From Paracoccus alcaliphilus (GTDB taxonomy: Bacteria > Pseudomonadota > Alphaproteobacteria > Rhodobacterales > Rhodobacteraceae), in assembly GCF_028553725.1 (NCBI RefSeq), contig NZ_CP067124.1, positions 1,808,001-1,872,000 of the forward strand: a stretch of DNA of 64,000 nt, given 5' to 3'. This document shows, in pieces, positions 1-13,060 of the stretch; within the stretch, counting starts at the first letter, position 1, and every line of letters begins with the position of its first letter. Position numbers and translations under genes: made by a program. The notes below the pieces were generated by a model. The model made no database searches, was not told where the DNA came from, and saw nothing but the letters and a program-made list of their open reading frames with translations.

Positions 1-833
1 ATGGCCGCCTGATGGCGATCTTCGTCGGCGATTATTTTGCGCGACCTTCGAAACGGTCGGGGGCGTGGTGTTCGGCGTTGCAGGTCCAGCACCGGATCGG
101 GCAGGGGCAGCGCCCCATCGTGGTCAATGTCTGCAACTTCACCCCGCCCGAACAGGCGGGCGCGCCTGCCTTTCTGTCATGGGACGATGCGCGCACGCTG
201 TTTCACGAATTCGGCCATGCCACCCATCATATCCTGTCGGATGTGAAATGGCCCTCGATTTCCGGCACCTCGGTCGCGCAGGATTTCGTCGAACTGCCCA
301 GCCAGCTGTATGAGCATTGGCTGGAACAGCCGCAGGTGCTGGACGCCCATGCCCGCCATTGCCAGACGGGGGAGCCTCTGCCCGCCGATCTGCGCGACCG
401 GCTGCTGGCGGCGGGCAAGGCCGATGCGGGGTTCTCGACCACCGAATATCTGGAAAGCGCGCTGGTCGATCTGGCCTTTCATCGCGGCCAGCCGCCCGCC
501 GATGTCATGGCGCGCCAATCCGCCATCCTTGGGGCACTGTCCGCGCCCGGTGCCATTCCGATGCGCCACGCCACGCCGCATTTCGCCCATATCTTCAGCG
601 GCGACAGCTATGCCAGCGGCTATTACAGCTATATGTGGTCCGAGGTGATGGATGCTGACGCCTTCGCCGCGTTCGAGGAAACCGGCGACATCTTCGACCC
701 GGCCACCGCCCGGCGGCTGGAGGAAACCATCCTGTCACGTGGCGGATCTCTGCCGGCGGATGAATTATGGATCGCCTTCCGGGAACGGATGCCGGGGGTC
801 GAGGCGTTACTGCGTGGGCGCGGATTGAACTGA
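1..833 (+). CDS. M3-family oligopeptidase (dipeptidyl carboxypeptidase-like), 3' part only
   Basis: This is the C-terminal ~275 residues of a zinc metallopeptidase that trims short peptides in the cytoplasm or periplasm. The reading frame is open to the window edge, so the true start lies outside; family members are about 650-700 residues. The zinc motif HEFGH (near base 206) and the following FVELPSQLYEHW, which supplies the third ligand Glu, are both present. The upstream DYFARPSKRSGAW block is also typical of the M3 family. Dcp versus oligopeptidase A cannot be settled from this half. Confidence 0.9.
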   Translation, partial: GRLMAIFVGDYFARPSKRSGAWCSALQVQHRIGQGQRPIVVNVCNFTPPEQAGAPAFLSWDDARTLFHEFGHATHHILSDVKWPSISGTSVAQDFVELPSQLYEHWLEQPQVLDAHARHCQTGEPLPADLRDRLLAAGKADAGFSTTEYLESALVDLAFHRGQPPADVMARQSAILGALSAPGAIPMRHATPHFAHIFSGDSYASGYYSYMWSEVMDADAFAAFEETGDIFDPATARRLEETILSRGGSLPADELWIAFRERMPGVEALLRGRGLN

Positions 834-865
834 ACCGACCGCACCAAAAGCTGGAGAGAGACGCG

Positions 866-1252
866 ATGAAGACTTCAGGCCCCGCCCTGATCCTGTCGGT
901 ATTTGCCATCGCCGCCTGTGTACCGGACGCCGCACCAGACAGCGGATCGGACCCGGCGCCGGGCGATACCGTCCCGGTGATCGACGGGCGATACGATCTT
1001 GATGCCGCGCAATGCGGCGACGCCAATTCGCAGACCAGAATGGCGGTCCAGGGCGACGGCTTCGATTTCTATGAATCGAGCTGCACTTTCGGGCGCCGGG
1101 GCGGCCAGTCCGGCGCATCCGAGGGCGTGCTGATCTGCATGGGCGAAGGCCGCCGTTTCACCCGCGACATCCGTCTGGAAAGCCGCGCCGACGGGCTGAC
1201 AATCCACGAAAACGGCACGGTGCTGGCCTATGACCGCTGCCCGGCGGCGTGA
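866..1252 (+). CDS. Small lipoprotein of unknown function
   Basis: A 128-residue protein begins MKTSGPALILSVFAIAACVP, a lipoprotein signal with lipobox IAAC, so it is probably lipidated at Cys18 and anchored in a membrane. The ATG at 866 is chosen because a GGAGAG ribosome site lies about 8 nt upstream and because the signal peptide starts there; the longer open frame overlaps the peptidase gene. The mature part has four further cysteines (AAQCGD, SSCTFG, LICMGE, YDRCP), which could form two disulfides. The family is not recognised. Confidence 0.7.
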   Translation: MKTSGPALILSVFAIAACVPDAAPDSGSDPAPGDTVPVIDGRYDLDAAQCGDANSQTRMAVQGDGFDFYESSCTFGRRGGQSGASEGVLICMGEGRRFTRDIRLESRADGLTIHENGTVLAYDRCPAA

Positions 1253-1453
1253 TGTGATTCTTGCAGTCGCATTCCAGTCCTGTTTCAGAATCGATGGATT
1301 CCTCTAGCATGGTTGGCGTTCCGGTGTCCGGGCTGCTCGGCGAATTGGCTACGGCTTACCATTGGGTTCGGATCAGAGAAGCGTCGTTCAGCGGTAACAG
1401 CCTGTGCCGCCTGAAGGCGACGATGGTCGCCTCCTCGGCCCCCAGTCAGGATC

Positions 1454-1725
1454 GTTGAACGCCGTTCCTTCGACCGGGCGCATGAAAAGGCCGATGCCCG
1501 CGACGGGGCCGAAGCCGATGTCGATCTGCATGTCGCCGTCTATGATGCCAGCCACAATGTCGTTTTGTTGCAGATCATGCGAGCCCTGTCGGGGATGCTG
1601 CGCGAGGGCGTGTTCCACAATCGCGAAAAGCTTTATGCGCGATCCGAGATGCGTGACGGCCGAGATCGCCGCTGCCGAAGCCCGGCTGAAATTTCTCTGC
1701 GCTGGAACGAGGGCGGCAATATCGC
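1454..1725 (+). pseudogene. Remnant of a GntR/FadR-family regulator (FCD ligand domain)
   Basis: The frame from base 1454 reads DVDLHVAVYDASHN, then VLLQIMRALSGMLREGV and NREKLYA. This is the conserved middle of the FCD effector-binding domain of FadR/LldR-type regulators. No DNA-binding domain precedes it. The frame is lost after about base 1660, while a related AAAEARL segment continues in another frame, suggesting a frameshift. The rest of 1261-1755 holds no supportable gene, so this is a decayed regulator. Confidence 0.6.
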
Positions 1726-1754
1726 GCAACGCAGCTGATACCTGTCCCGGACAC

Positions 1755-1784
1755 AGAAAAACGCCGCGGGAAATCCGCGGCGTT
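1755..1784 (-). terminator. Rho-independent terminator of the FadL-type gene
   Basis: A perfect 10-bp stem AACGCCGCGG / CCGCGGCGTT with a 5-nt loop lies 30 bases past the stop of the minus-strand porin gene. On that strand it is followed by a run of five T. Confidence 0.85.
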
Positions 1785-1813
1785 CTGCAATCATGTCAGC
1801 CGGTCGGCTGCGG

Positions 1814-2932
1814 TCAGAAACTGTAGCCGATGCGAACGCCGACACCCCAGACCTCGCTGTCACGCATACGGGCGCGCTCCGTATCGCTGGTCTGGGGGCT
1901 GGCATCGCCCAGCTTGGAATAGTTGATACCAGTGGAGATCTTTATGTTGTCCATCGTATAGATGGCGGCCAGCGTGATCCCCTTGCGCCCGTTGGTCGGC
2001 GCCAGCGGCGAGACCATATCGTCACCCGAAGGTTCATAGACCAGCGAGACCGAACCCGACCAGTTCTCGGTAAATTTGCGGCCCACGCCGAGCGTGTAAG
2101 TGGTGGTGTTTTCCAGTGAGACAAGACCGTCAGCCCGGCTGGGATCACTGGAAAACGCCAGAGGACGAACTTTGAACTCGGACCATTTTACCCACCGAAT
2201 CGAACCGAACAACAACGTATCTGCAGCGATTCCGGTTTGTCCCTCTAGAGTGACCGACTGCGGTGTCTTGACGGTCGTGGTTGATGTCCCCGCCAAGATG
2301 TTTTCTGTGGTATCGAAATCATGTTCGATGGACGAGTTATAGGTCAGCGATATCCGCGCTGCGATGTCCGGGATTTCATAAGCGCCGCCAACCACATATC
2401 CAACACCCCAGGAATCATCCAGCTTGACATTGTATCCAGACAGACCTGTGGGTAAGGGGCCACCATAGGCCGCACCGTCCAGCGTCACTTCGCCGCTGGC
2501 TTTCGATCCGCGAATGCCGCCATGGACCGAGAAGTTGTTGTCGAAGCGCCAGCGGGCCAGAGCGGTGAAGGTCGTTGAGTCCACCGTTGCGCTGGTGCCA
2601 CCCAGCAGCATCGAGCCGCCATCGTCAAAGGGCGCATAGGAGATATCGGCACCGAAAGGCTGCTCGATGATGATCGCGCCGGACAGGTTCTCGTTGAACT
2701 GGTGCTTGTAGGCCAGCCCGACAAAGCCATAGCCCTGCGCCACGTCGCCGGTGCTGAAGCCCGCAGCATCCGTCCCCTTCACCCTCGGATCGGCGCCGCC
2801 AAAACTCAGTTCGGCGTAATTGCCTGCCTCGAACAGCGCGGCCAGCGATTGCGGCGCGCGTTCGATCCCGCCCGCCGTCAATGGCGCTGCCGAGATCAGC
2901 AGCGCGGCGGACCCCCTTATCAGATGTTTCAT
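1814..2932 (-). CDS. Outer-membrane transporter of the OmpP1/FadL/TodX family
   Basis: A 372-residue beta-barrel protein that probably imports long-chain fatty acids or other hydrophobic compounds across the outer membrane. The start at 2932 gives a signal peptide (MKHLIRGSAALLISAAPLTA) and a good ribosome site (AGGGGA); the longer frame adds only unlikely residues. The segment after the signal (ERAPQSLAALFEAGNYAEL) matches the FadL N-terminal hatch region of Rhodobacteraceae. The C-terminus ends GVGVRIGYSF, with the terminal Phe expected of barrel proteins. It is a single-gene unit with its own terminator. Confidence 0.88.
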   Translation of the reverse strand: MKHLIRGSAALLISAAPLTAGGIERAPQSLAALFEAGNYAELSFGGADPRVKGTDAAGFSTGDVAQGYGFVGLAYKHQFNENLSGAIIIEQPFGADISYAPFDDGGSMLLGGTSATVDSTTFTALARWRFDNNFSVHGGIRGSKASGEVTLDGAAYGGPLPTGLSGYNVKLDDSWGVGYVVGGAYEIPDIAARISLTYNSSIEHDFDTTENILAGTSTTTVKTPQSVTLEGQTGIAADTLLFGSIRWVKWSEFKVRPLAFSSDPSRADGLVSLENTTTYTLGVGRKFTENWSGSVSLVYEPSGDDMVSPLAPTNGRKGITLAAIYTMDNIKISTGINYSKLGDASPQTSDTERARMRDSEVWGVGVRIGYSF

Positions 2933-5835
<2,903 letters not shown>

Positions 5836-5839
5836 CCGC

Positions 5840-5854
5840 TTAACTCTATCTTAA
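5840..5854 (+). promoter_or_regulatory. CtrA-type binding site upstream of cckA
   Basis: The sequence TTAACTCTATCTTAA fits the alphaproteobacterial CtrA consensus TTAA-N7-TTAA exactly. It lies 37 bp before the start codon of the cckA homologue. Confidence 0.6.
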
Positions 5855-5891
5855 TCCATTGGCCATTATCTGACCCGAAAGGTCTTGTCGG

Positions 5892-7988
5892 GTGATGATT
5901 CGCATGGGTGACTGGGACGATCGGATCGGGCTTCCCCGCAACGCGCTGGCGGCGGTTCCGTTGCTGTTGCTGCCAATGGTCGCGGGCGCGGTGATCCTGA
6001 TGGTGAAACCGGGCAGCGGGGCGGGGGTGGCGGCAATCATCCTCGGCTCTGTCGCCGTGGGCTGGTATCTGCTGGGTGGTGCGGTGGCGCTGTCGCATTG
6101 GCGGCGGCGGGTGGCCGAGCGGCGTGCGCTGTCGGCGATACGGGCCGAGGTCGCGATGGCCTCCGAACCTGTCTGGATCTGCAATTCCGACGGTCAGGTG
6201 TTGTTTCAGAACACCAAGGCCGGGGCGCGTTTCGGCGATATTCTGGGCCAGAACATCATCAACCTGCTGGCACGGATGCGCGCCGATGCCAGCGCGACGC
6301 GCGAATCGTTGCTGCGAAGTGCCGACCGCAGGGGATGCGCCGAAATCACGCTGGATGACGGCTCGGTCATGGCCGTTTGCGGGTCGGATGACGCGCCGCT
6401 GCAGATCTGGTCCTGCCACGATCCCGAGGGGTTGCCCGGCGTCATGGATCTGCCAACTCAGCCGGATCAGGACGAGGCCGGGGATGGCTTCGACCTGATC
6501 CCTGTCGCGCTGCTGCATCTTGCCGGGAACGGTGCGATCCGGCGGGCCAACGCCACCGCCCGTCAGTTGCTTGGCCTGAGCCTCGACGGAGAACAGGACG
6601 CCCATCTTGGCAGTCTGCTGGAGGGGCCGGGGCGGCCGGTCAGCGACTGGATCGCGGATTGCTGTGTCGGGCGGACCGACAACACCACTGAAATTCTGCG
6701 GATGCGGCGGCAGGATGGCAGCGATCAATATTTTCAGATATCGATTGCGCGGGATTTCAACCTCTCGCCCGGGGTCTATGCGGTGCTGACCGATGCCAGC
6801 GACCTCAAGCGGCTGGAGGCGCAGTTTGCGCAAAGCCAGAAGATGCAGGCGATCGGGCAGCTTGCCGGAGGGGTGGCCCATGATTTCAACAACCTGCTGA
6901 CCGCGATCAGCGGCCATTGCGATCTGCTGATGATGCGGCGCGACAAGGGCGATCCGGATTATTCCGATCTTGACCAGATCAGCCAGAACGCCAACCGCGC
7001 CGCCGCGCTGGTCGGGCAGCTTCTCGCCTTTTCACGCAAGCAGACGCTGAAATTCGAAATTCTGGATCTGCGCGATATTCTGGCCGATCTGGCGCATCTT
7101 CTGAACCGTCTGGTCGGAGAACCGACCCATCTCTCGATCTCGCACGATCCGGCGCTGCAACATATTCGCGCGGATCGCCGCCAGTTGGAGCAGGTGATCG
7201 TGAATCTGGCCGTCAATGCGCGCGATGCCATGCCGGCTGGCGGAGACATCGCCATCAGGACCGAAAACCTGCGCCTGACAGAGCCATTGCAGCGCGATCG
7301 GGCAACCCTGCCCGTGGGCGACTATGTCCGCATCGAGGTCCGCGATCAGGGATGCGGCATCGATCCTGCCCATGTGAGCAAGGTGTTCGAGCCCTTTTTC
7401 ACCACCAAACGCGTGGGCGAGGGGACCGGGCTGGGTCTGTCAACTGCCTATGGGATCGTCAAGCAGACGGGCGGCTATATCTTCTGCGATTCCACACCGG
7501 GCGTCGGGACCTGCTTTTCACTGTATTTCCCTGTTCATGGCGGCGTCATTCCCACCGCTGACCGGCAACAGGCGCCGCAGCCCGCCGTCACGCAGGACCC
7601 GCGCGCCTATACCGTGCTTCTGGTCGAGGATGAGGCCCCCGTCCGCGCCTTCGCCGCGCGTGCGTTGCGCCTGAAGGGTCATGAGGTGTTGGAGGCCGCC
7701 AGTGCCGAGGCCGCGCTGGAACTGTTGGCGGATGAGCGTTTGCAGGTCGATGTCTTCGTCACCGATGTAATCATGCCCGGAATGGACGGTCCCAGTTGGG
7801 TCCGCAGCGCGCTGAAGGATCGACCCGATACAAAGGTGATCTTCATGTCCGGATATTCCGAGGAAATCTTTCGCGAGGGACAAATGCCGATCGCGAATTC
7901 CGCCTTTCTGGCCAAGCCCTTCACGCTTGCCGCTCTGGCCGAACTGGTTGATCGGCAAATGACCGAACCGCCCGCGTCACCGCATTAA
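5892..7988 (+). CDS. cckA: Hybrid sensor histidine kinase CckA
   Basis: Top kinase of the CckA-ChpT-CtrA phosphorelay, which in Rhodobacteraceae controls motility, gene-transfer and cell-cycle genes. The 698-residue protein has two membrane helices (about residues 19-38 and 43-65) and a PAS-like region. The phosphoacceptor motif GGVAHDFNNLLTAISGHCDL (His near residue 330) is a CckA hallmark. The HATPase_c domain has VNLAVNARDAMP and GEGTGLGLSTAYGI. The C-terminal receiver has its Asp in VFVTDVIMPGMDG near residue 625. Three in-frame ATGs (5892, 5895, 5904) leave the start uncertain by a few residues. A CtrA-type site lies just upstream. Confidence 0.93.
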   Translation: MMIRMGDWDDRIGLPRNALAAVPLLLLPMVAGAVILMVKPGSGAGVAAIILGSVAVGWYLLGGAVALSHWRRRVAERRALSAIRAEVAMASEPVWICNSDGQVLFQNTKAGARFGDILGQNIINLLARMRADASATRESLLRSADRRGCAEITLDDGSVMAVCGSDDAPLQIWSCHDPEGLPGVMDLPTQPDQDEAGDGFDLIPVALLHLAGNGAIRRANATARQLLGLSLDGEQDAHLGSLLEGPGRPVSDWIADCCVGRTDNTTEILRMRRQDGSDQYFQISIARDFNLSPGVYAVLTDASDLKRLEAQFAQSQKMQAIGQLAGGVAHDFNNLLTAISGHCDLLMMRRDKGDPDYSDLDQISQNANRAAALVGQLLAFSRKQTLKFEILDLRDILADLAHLLNRLVGEPTHLSISHDPALQHIRADRRQLEQVIVNLAVNARDAMPAGGDIAIRTENLRLTEPLQRDRATLPVGDYVRIEVRDQGCGIDPAHVSKVFEPFFTTKRVGEGTGLGLSTAYGIVKQTGGYIFCDSTPGVGTCFSLYFPVHGGVIPTADRQQAPQPAVTQDPRAYTVLLVEDEAPVRAFAARALRLKGHEVLEAASAEAALELLADERLQVDVFVTDVIMPGMDGPSWVRSALKDRPDTKVIFMSGYSEEIFREGQMPIANSAFLAKPFTLAALAELVDRQMTEPPASPH

Positions 7989-7999
7989 ACCGGGGTGAT

Positions 8000-8584
8000 T
8001 CAGAGGGATTGATACAATGCCATATCGGCAGCCATTGCGCGGCGCAGGACTTCCTCCTGCTGCGGTTCCAGATGCACATCCACCGAGGGCGGGACGTTGA
8101 TACGAGGCATTTCCAGCGCGCAACCAAGGCAATCTTCAAGATATTCGATGAAGGAGGGGAAATTCTCATAGCGAAAAATCCGGTCCACGCGATGCTCACC
8201 ATCGATCAGGAAGTCGCATTGCCGCCCGATCCCCATCCGTGACGGACCGCCATCCTGCGCATAATCGCTGGCGAATTGTGCAAAACTGACATCGTTCATC
8301 TGGTGCAGAGGCCCATCCAGATCGTCGCGCAGACGAAACCGGTACCAGCTGCGTAGCCAGTCCACAGGTTCACGCATCAGGGCGACGGTCGAAAACGCGC
8401 CGCCAGCCTGTTCCCCGATCCACGGGCCAATATGACGGCGGAAGGTCCTGATATCAGCATGTTTCAGCGGCGCAGGACGTTGAATGGCGGCCGATGCCAG
8501 CGATTCAAGCGCCGATTCGACCGCCGTCGATCCCGCCTTCGGGGTGGCAAGAAAAACCAGCTTCTGATCCCAGAAGATCAGCAT
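8000..8584 (-). CDS. Sulfotransferase-family protein
   Basis: A 194-residue protein with the PAPS-binding signatures of sulfotransferases: LVFLATPKAGSTAVESAL at the N-terminus (5'-phosphosulfate loop) and ALMREPVDWLRSWYRFRLR (3'-phosphate loop). It probably moves sulfate from PAPS to a glycan or lipid acceptor, but the acceptor cannot be predicted. It is convergent with cckA and divergent from recA, so it is monocistronic. The family is variable and the annotation rests on these two motifs. Confidence 0.7.
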   Translation of the reverse strand: MLIFWDQKLVFLATPKAGSTAVESALESLASAAIQRPAPLKHADIRTFRRHIGPWIGEQAGGAFSTVALMREPVDWLRSWYRFRLRDDLDGPLHQMNDVSFAQFASDYAQDGGPSRMGIGRQCDFLIDGEHRVDRIFRYENFPSFIEYLEDCLGCALEMPRINVPPSVDVHLEPQQEEVLRRAMAADMALYQSL

Positions 8585-8748
8585 CGCTTCAACCTCTCGA
8601 TTGTTTGTCTGCCATGTCCGAACCGGGGGATAACGGCCCGGCCGGGGGATGTAAACGGTTCATTAACCTCCATCTGGCAGGCTGAAGAGGCGATTCGGTC
8701 CGTCATAAAGCGGCTTGAAATGAGGACCGGATTAAGGCATGTAGATGA

Positions 8749-8763
8749 GAACAACGAGTGAAC
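8749..8763 (+). promoter_or_regulatory. LexA (SOS) box of recA
   Basis: GAACAACGAGTGAAC matches the alphaproteobacterial SOS box GAAC-N7-GAAC (reverse of GTTC-N7-GTTC) perfectly, 60 bp before recA. LexA repression and DNA-damage induction of recA are therefore expected. Confidence 0.85.
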
Positions 8764-8823
8764 ATTCCGTCGGTCGAGCAGATTGCCCCGCCCGGAGGGC
8801 TGTGAAATAACGGTGAGGACGAC

Positions 8824-9894
8824 ATGGCAACGGCGAGCATCTTCGATATGGACAGCAAACGCGGCGCGGACAAACAAAAGGCGCTGGACAGCGCATTGGC
8901 GCAGATCGAACGGCAGTTCGGCAAGGGCTCGATCATGAAGCTGGGCACCGACAATCCGGTGGCCGAGATCGAGGCAACATCGACCGGATCGCTGGGACTG
9001 GATATCGCGCTGGGAATCGGTGGCCTTCCCAAAGGTCGGATCATCGAGATTTTCGGGCCCGAAAGCTCGGGCAAGACCACGCTGACCCTGCATTGCATCG
9101 CGGAAGAGCAGAAGAAGGGCGGCGTCTGCGCCTTCGTCGATGCCGAACACGCGCTGGATCCGCAATATGCCCGCAAGCTGGGCGTTGATCTGGAGGAGTT
9201 GCTGATCAGTCAGCCTGATACGGGCGAGCAGGCGCTGGAAATCGTCGATACGCTGGTGCGGTCCGGCGCCGTCAGCATGGTCGTGGTCGATTCGGTCGCG
9301 GCGCTGACGCCAAAAGCCGAGATCGAAGGCGATATGGGCGACGCGCAGGTGGGTGCGCAGGCCCGGCTGATGAGCCAGGCGATGCGCAAGCTGACGGCCA
9401 GCATCGGCCGCAGCAATTGCATGGTCATTTTCATCAACCAGATCCGCATGAAGATCGGCGTGATGTTCGGCAGTCCCGAGACGACCTCGGGTGGCAATGC
9501 GCTGAAATTCTATGCCTCGGTGCGTCTGGATATTCGCCGGATCGGCTCGATCAAGGATCGCGACGAGGTGACCGGCAACGCGACCCGGGTCAAGGTGGTC
9601 AAGAACAAGGTGGCGCCGCCCTTCCGGCAGGTCGAATTCGACATCATGTATGGCGAAGGCATCAGCAAGATGGGCGAGTTGATCGATCTGGGCGTGAAGG
9701 CCGGTGTGGTTGAGAAATCGGGCGCCTGGTATTCCTACGGCGATCAGCGGATCGGGCAAGGGCGTGAGAACGCCAAGCAGTTCCTGCGTGAGAATGCCCC
9801 CATTGCCTATGAGATCGAGGACAAGATCCGTGCGAGTCACGGGTTGGAGTTCGGCGCCGATGAGAATGAGGACGAGGCGCTGACGGAGGAGTGA
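8824..9894 (+). CDS. recA: Recombinase A
   Basis: ATP-dependent strand-exchange protein for homologous recombination and the co-protease that triggers LexA cleavage. The 356-residue length is normal. Walker [10 protein letters not shown] is near residue 80, and the [10 protein letters not shown] and [21 protein letters not shown] blocks follow. The acidic C-terminal tail ([12 protein letters not shown]) is present. A LexA box precedes it, and a dispersed GC-rich palindromic repeat follows it. Confidence 0.99.
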   Translation: MATASIFDMDSKRGADKQKALDSALAQIERQFGKGSIMKLGTDNPVAEIEATSTGSLGLDIALGIGGLPKGRIIEIFGPESSGKTTLTLHCIAEEQKKGGVCAFVDAEHALDPQYARKLGVDLEELLISQPDTGEQALEIVDTLVRSGAVSMVVVDSVAALTPKAEIEGDMGDAQVGAQARLMSQAMRKLTASIGRSNCMVIFINQIRMKIGVMFGSPETTSGGNALKFYASVRLDIRRIGSIKDRDEVTGNATRVKVVKNKVAPPFRQVEFDIMYGEGISKMGELIDLGVKAGVVEKSGAWYSYGDQRIGQGRENAKQFLRENAPIAYEIEDKIRASHGLEFGADENEDEALTEE

Positions 9895-9924
9895 TCCTGT
9901 CGCTTGCGGAGGTCGCGCCCGTGT

Positions 9925-10012
9925 TTTTGGCAAGGTGGGGGCGCTGCCCCCCCCCGTCGCGCAGGCGCGACGTCCCCCGGGATATTTCAGCACCAAAGAT
10001 GGGATGAGGTGT
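9925..10012 (+). repeat. Dispersed GC-rich palindromic repeat, copy 1
   Basis: Behind recA lie two consecutive hairpin-forming blocks (GGGGGCGCTGCCCCC and GTCGCGCAGGCGCGAC) followed by CCCCCGGGATATTTCAGCACC and AAAGAT. The same three-part layout occurs in reverse orientation at about 27390-27481. The first hairpin may also act as a terminator for recA. Confidence 0.65.
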
Positions 10013-10102
10013 CGCTGGGATTGCTGGACAGGCGGGCTGGGCGGGTTTAGACCAAGCGCAGCCCGGCAGCGGCCGGAAGACATTTTGCGATGAAGGCCCT
10101 GC

Positions 10103-12760
10103 ATGCCCAGTCTGAACGACATCCGATCCACTTTTCTTGGTTTCTTCGAGAAGAACGGCCATCGCGTCGTCGAGTCGAGCCCGCTTGTGCCGCGTAATGA
10201 CCCGACGCTGATGTTCACCAATTCGGGCATGGTGCAGTTCAAGAACCTGTTCACCGGTATCGAGACGCGCGATTACAGCCGGGCCACCACCGCGCAGAAA
10301 TGCGTGCGGGCGGGTGGCAAGCATAATGATCTGGACAATGTGGGTTATACCGCACGGCATCATACCTTCTTTGAAATGCTGGGGAACTTCAGCTTTGGCG
10401 ACTATTTCAAGGAACAGGCGATCCCTTATGCGTGGGAATTGCTGACAAGGGAATTCGGGATTCCCAAGGACAAGCTGCTGGTCACCGTTTATCACACCGA
10501 TGATGAGGCGGCGAATATCTGGAAGAAGGTGGCCGGTCTGTCGGATGACCGGATCATCCGCATCCCCACCGATGACAACTTCTGGCGGATGGGCCCGACC
10601 GGGCCGTGTGGCCCCTCGACCGAAATTTTCTTTGACCATGGCGATCATATCTGGGGCGGCCCTCCGGGCAGCGCCGATGAGGATGGCGACCGTTTCATCG
10701 AGATCTGGAACCTTGTGTTCATGCAGAACGAGCAGTTCGAGGACGGCTCGATGCGTGAGTTGGAGATGCAGTCCATCGACACCGGCATGGGGCTGGAACG
10801 GATCGGCGCGTTGTTGCAGGGCAAGCACGACAATTACGACACCGACCTGATGCGCAGTCTGATCGAGGCCAGCGCCAATGCTACCAGTTCCGACCCGGAC
10901 GGGCCGGGCAAGGTGCATCATCGGGTGATCGCAGACCATCTGCGCTCGACCAGTTTCCTGATTGCCGATGGGGTGATGCCCTCGAACGAGGGGCGTGGCT
11001 ATGTGTTGCGGCGCATCATGCGCCGTGCGATGCGTCATGCGCATATGCTGGGCACGCAGGATCCGCTGATGGATCGGCTGGTTCCGGCGCTGGTGCGACA
11101 GATGGGCACGGCCTATCCTGAACTGAACCGGGCGCAGGCGCTGATCGCAGAGACCCTGCACAGCGAGGAGACCCGTTTCCGCCAGACGCTGGATCGTGGG
11201 CTGCGATTGCTGGATGACGAATTGGCGAAACTGCCCGAAGGTACGGATTTGCCGGGCGCGTCGGCCTTCAAACTGTATGACACCTATGGTTTCCCGCTGG
11301 ATCTGACGCAGGATGCGCTGCGCGAAAAGGGCCGCGCGGTAGAGATCGCAGGCTTTGACGCGGCGATGGCTGAACAGAAGGCCAAGGCGCGGGCCGCATG
11401 GGCCGGCAGCGGCGAGGCTGCGGATGCCTCGATCTGGTATGATCTGGCGGAACGCAACGGCACGACCGAATTTCTGGGTTACGATACCGAAGAGGCCGAG
11501 GGGCAGATCCTGTCGCTGGTCATCGACGGCGCCGAGGCGGCCGAGGCGGCCGAGGGCGCCTCGGTCAGCATCATCGTGAACCAGTCGCCATTCTATGCGG
11601 AATCGGGCGGGCAGGTTGGCGATACCGGGCTGATCAGGACCGAGACCGGCGCGGCGCGGGTGACCGACACGAAAAAGGTGGCCGGGGTCTTTATCCACAT
11701 CGCTGAGGTGACGGAGGGCCAGATCCAGCACGGGCAGGGCGCGACCCTGTCGATCGATCACGACCGGCGCAGCGCCATCCGCGCCAACCACTCGGCCACG
11801 CATCTTCTGCATGAGGCGCTGCGCTGCCGTCTGGGCGATCACGTCGCGCAGCGCGGCAGTCTGAATGCGCCCGAGCGGCTGCGCTTCGACTTCAGTCACA
11901 ACCACGCCCTGACCGCCGAGGAACTGGCGGTAATCGAGGCAGAGGTGAATGACTTCATCCGCCAGAACTCGCCGGTCGAGACCCGCATCATGACGCCCGA
12001 CGACGCCCGCGCGCTTGGCGCTCAGGCGCTGTTCGGCGAGAAATATGGCGATGAGGTTCGCGTCGTCTCGATGGGGCGGCAGGCGGACAGCGGCAAGGGT
12101 TCGGACGGTGCCACCTATTCGCTGGAACTGTGCGGGGGCACCCATGTTCTGCGGACCGGCGATATCGGTGCCTTTGCCCTTCTGGGTGACAGCGCCTCCA
12201 GCGCCGGTGTGCGGCGGATCGAGGCGCTGACGGGGCAGGCGGCCCTGGATCATCTGCGCGGCTCTGACGCACAGCTTATGGAAATCGCGGGCATTCTGAA
12301 GGCGCAGGCGGGCGATGTGGTCAATCGCGTGCGCGCGCTGGCGGATGAGCGCAAGCTGCTGGCCAATGAGGTCGCGCAGCTGAAGCGGCAACTGGCGATG
12401 GGCGGCGGTGGTGCCTCGGAAGCCAAAGAGATCGGCGGCGTCAGGTTCATTGGTCGCAAGGTCGAAGGGGTTGGCGGCAAGGAACTGGGTGCGCTGGTTG
12501 ATGAGATGAAATCGCAACTGGGCAGCGGCGCGGTTCTGGTGCTGGCCGAAGCCGATGGCAAGGCCACGGTCGCGGCCGGTGTGACGCCGGACCTGACCGG
12601 CCGGATCAGCGCGGTGACGCTGGTTCAGGCGGCGACGGTGGCGCTTGGCGGCAAGGGCGGCGGTGGCCGCCCCGACCGCGCGCAGGGCGGGGCGCCCAGT
12701 CTGGCAGCCGCCGACAGCGCCATTGCCGAAGTCGAGAAACTGATCGGAGAAAGCGCATGA
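10103..12760 (+). CDS. alaS: Alanyl-tRNA synthetase
   Basis: Charges tRNA-Ala. At 885 residues it is full length. The N-terminal class II catalytic core begins [20 protein letters not shown] and includes [13 protein letters not shown]. The editing domain carries the zinc ligands HSATHLLH and CGGTHV, and a C-terminal DHHA1-like domain with a Gly-rich tail follows. Its stop overlaps the start of the next gene by 4 nt. Confidence 0.98.
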   Translation: MPSLNDIRSTFLGFFEKNGHRVVESSPLVPRNDPTLMFTNSGMVQFKNLFTGIETRDYSRATTAQKCVRAGGKHNDLDNVGYTARHHTFFEMLGNFSFGDYFKEQAIPYAWELLTREFGIPKDKLLVTVYHTDDEAANIWKKVAGLSDDRIIRIPTDDNFWRMGPTGPCGPSTEIFFDHGDHIWGGPPGSADEDGDRFIEIWNLVFMQNEQFEDGSMRELEMQSIDTGMGLERIGALLQGKHDNYDTDLMRSLIEASANATSSDPDGPGKVHHRVIADHLRSTSFLIADGVMPSNEGRGYVLRRIMRRAMRHAHMLGTQDPLMDRLVPALVRQMGTAYPELNRAQALIAETLHSEETRFRQTLDRGLRLLDDELAKLPEGTDLPGASAFKLYDTYGFPLDLTQDALREKGRAVEIAGFDAAMAEQKAKARAAWAGSGEAADASIWYDLAERNGTTEFLGYDTEEAEGQILSLVIDGAEAAEAAEGASVSIIVNQSPFYAESGGQVGDTGLIRTETGAARVTDTKKVAGVFIHIAEVTEGQIQHGQGATLSIDHDRRSAIRANHSATHLLHEALRCRLGDHVAQRGSLNAPERLRFDFSHNHALTAEELAVIEAEVNDFIRQNSPVETRIMTPDDARALGAQALFGEKYGDEVRVVSMGRQADSGKGSDGATYSLELCGGTHVLRTGDIGAFALLGDSASSAGVRRIEALTGQAALDHLRGSDAQLMEIAGILKAQAGDVVNRVRALADERKLLANEVAQLKRQLAMGGGGASEAKEIGGVRFIGRKVEGVGGKELGALVDEMKSQLGSGAVLVLAEADGKATVAAGVTPDLTGRISAVTLVQAATVALGGKGGGGRPDRAQGGAPSLAAADSAIAEVEKLIGESA

Positions 12761-13056
12761 CCGCCCTGTGGATTTCCCATGTTACCGTTACCGATCCCGA
12801 ATCCTATGGCCTTTATGCCAAGGCGGCGGGTCCGGCGATTGCGGCTTATGGAGGAGAGTTTCTGGCCCGTGGCGGACGCTATCGCCAGATGGAGGGAACC
12901 GAGCGCGCGCGCAATGTCGTGGCGCGCTTTCCCAGCTTTGACGCGGCGGTGTCCTGTTACAACAGCCCGGAATATCAGGCCGCGCTGGTCCATGCGCGCG
13001 GCGCGTCCGAACGTGATCTGGTGATCGTGGAAGAGGCGAAGCCCGCGGAAGGCTGA
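12757..13056 (+). CDS. DUF1330 domain protein
   Basis: A 99-residue protein that nearly all corresponds to DUF1330, a dimeric alpha/beta-barrel (ferredoxin-like) fold. The typical core is [20 protein letters not shown], with [20 protein letters not shown] and YNSPEYQAA following. Function is unknown in the family. Translation is coupled to alaS by an ATGA overlap. Confidence 0.82.
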   Translation: MTALWISHVTVTDPESYGLYAKAAGPAIAAYGGEFLARGGRYRQMEGTERARNVVARFPSFDAAVSCYNSPEYQAALVHARGASERDLVIVEEAKPAEG

Positions 13057-13060
13057 GTTT

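Noticed and set aside
9662..12517. A 951-codon minus-strand open frame
   Set aside because: It lies antisense to alaS, has the His/Arg/Gln-rich composition typical of GC-rich shadow frames and no recognisable domain.
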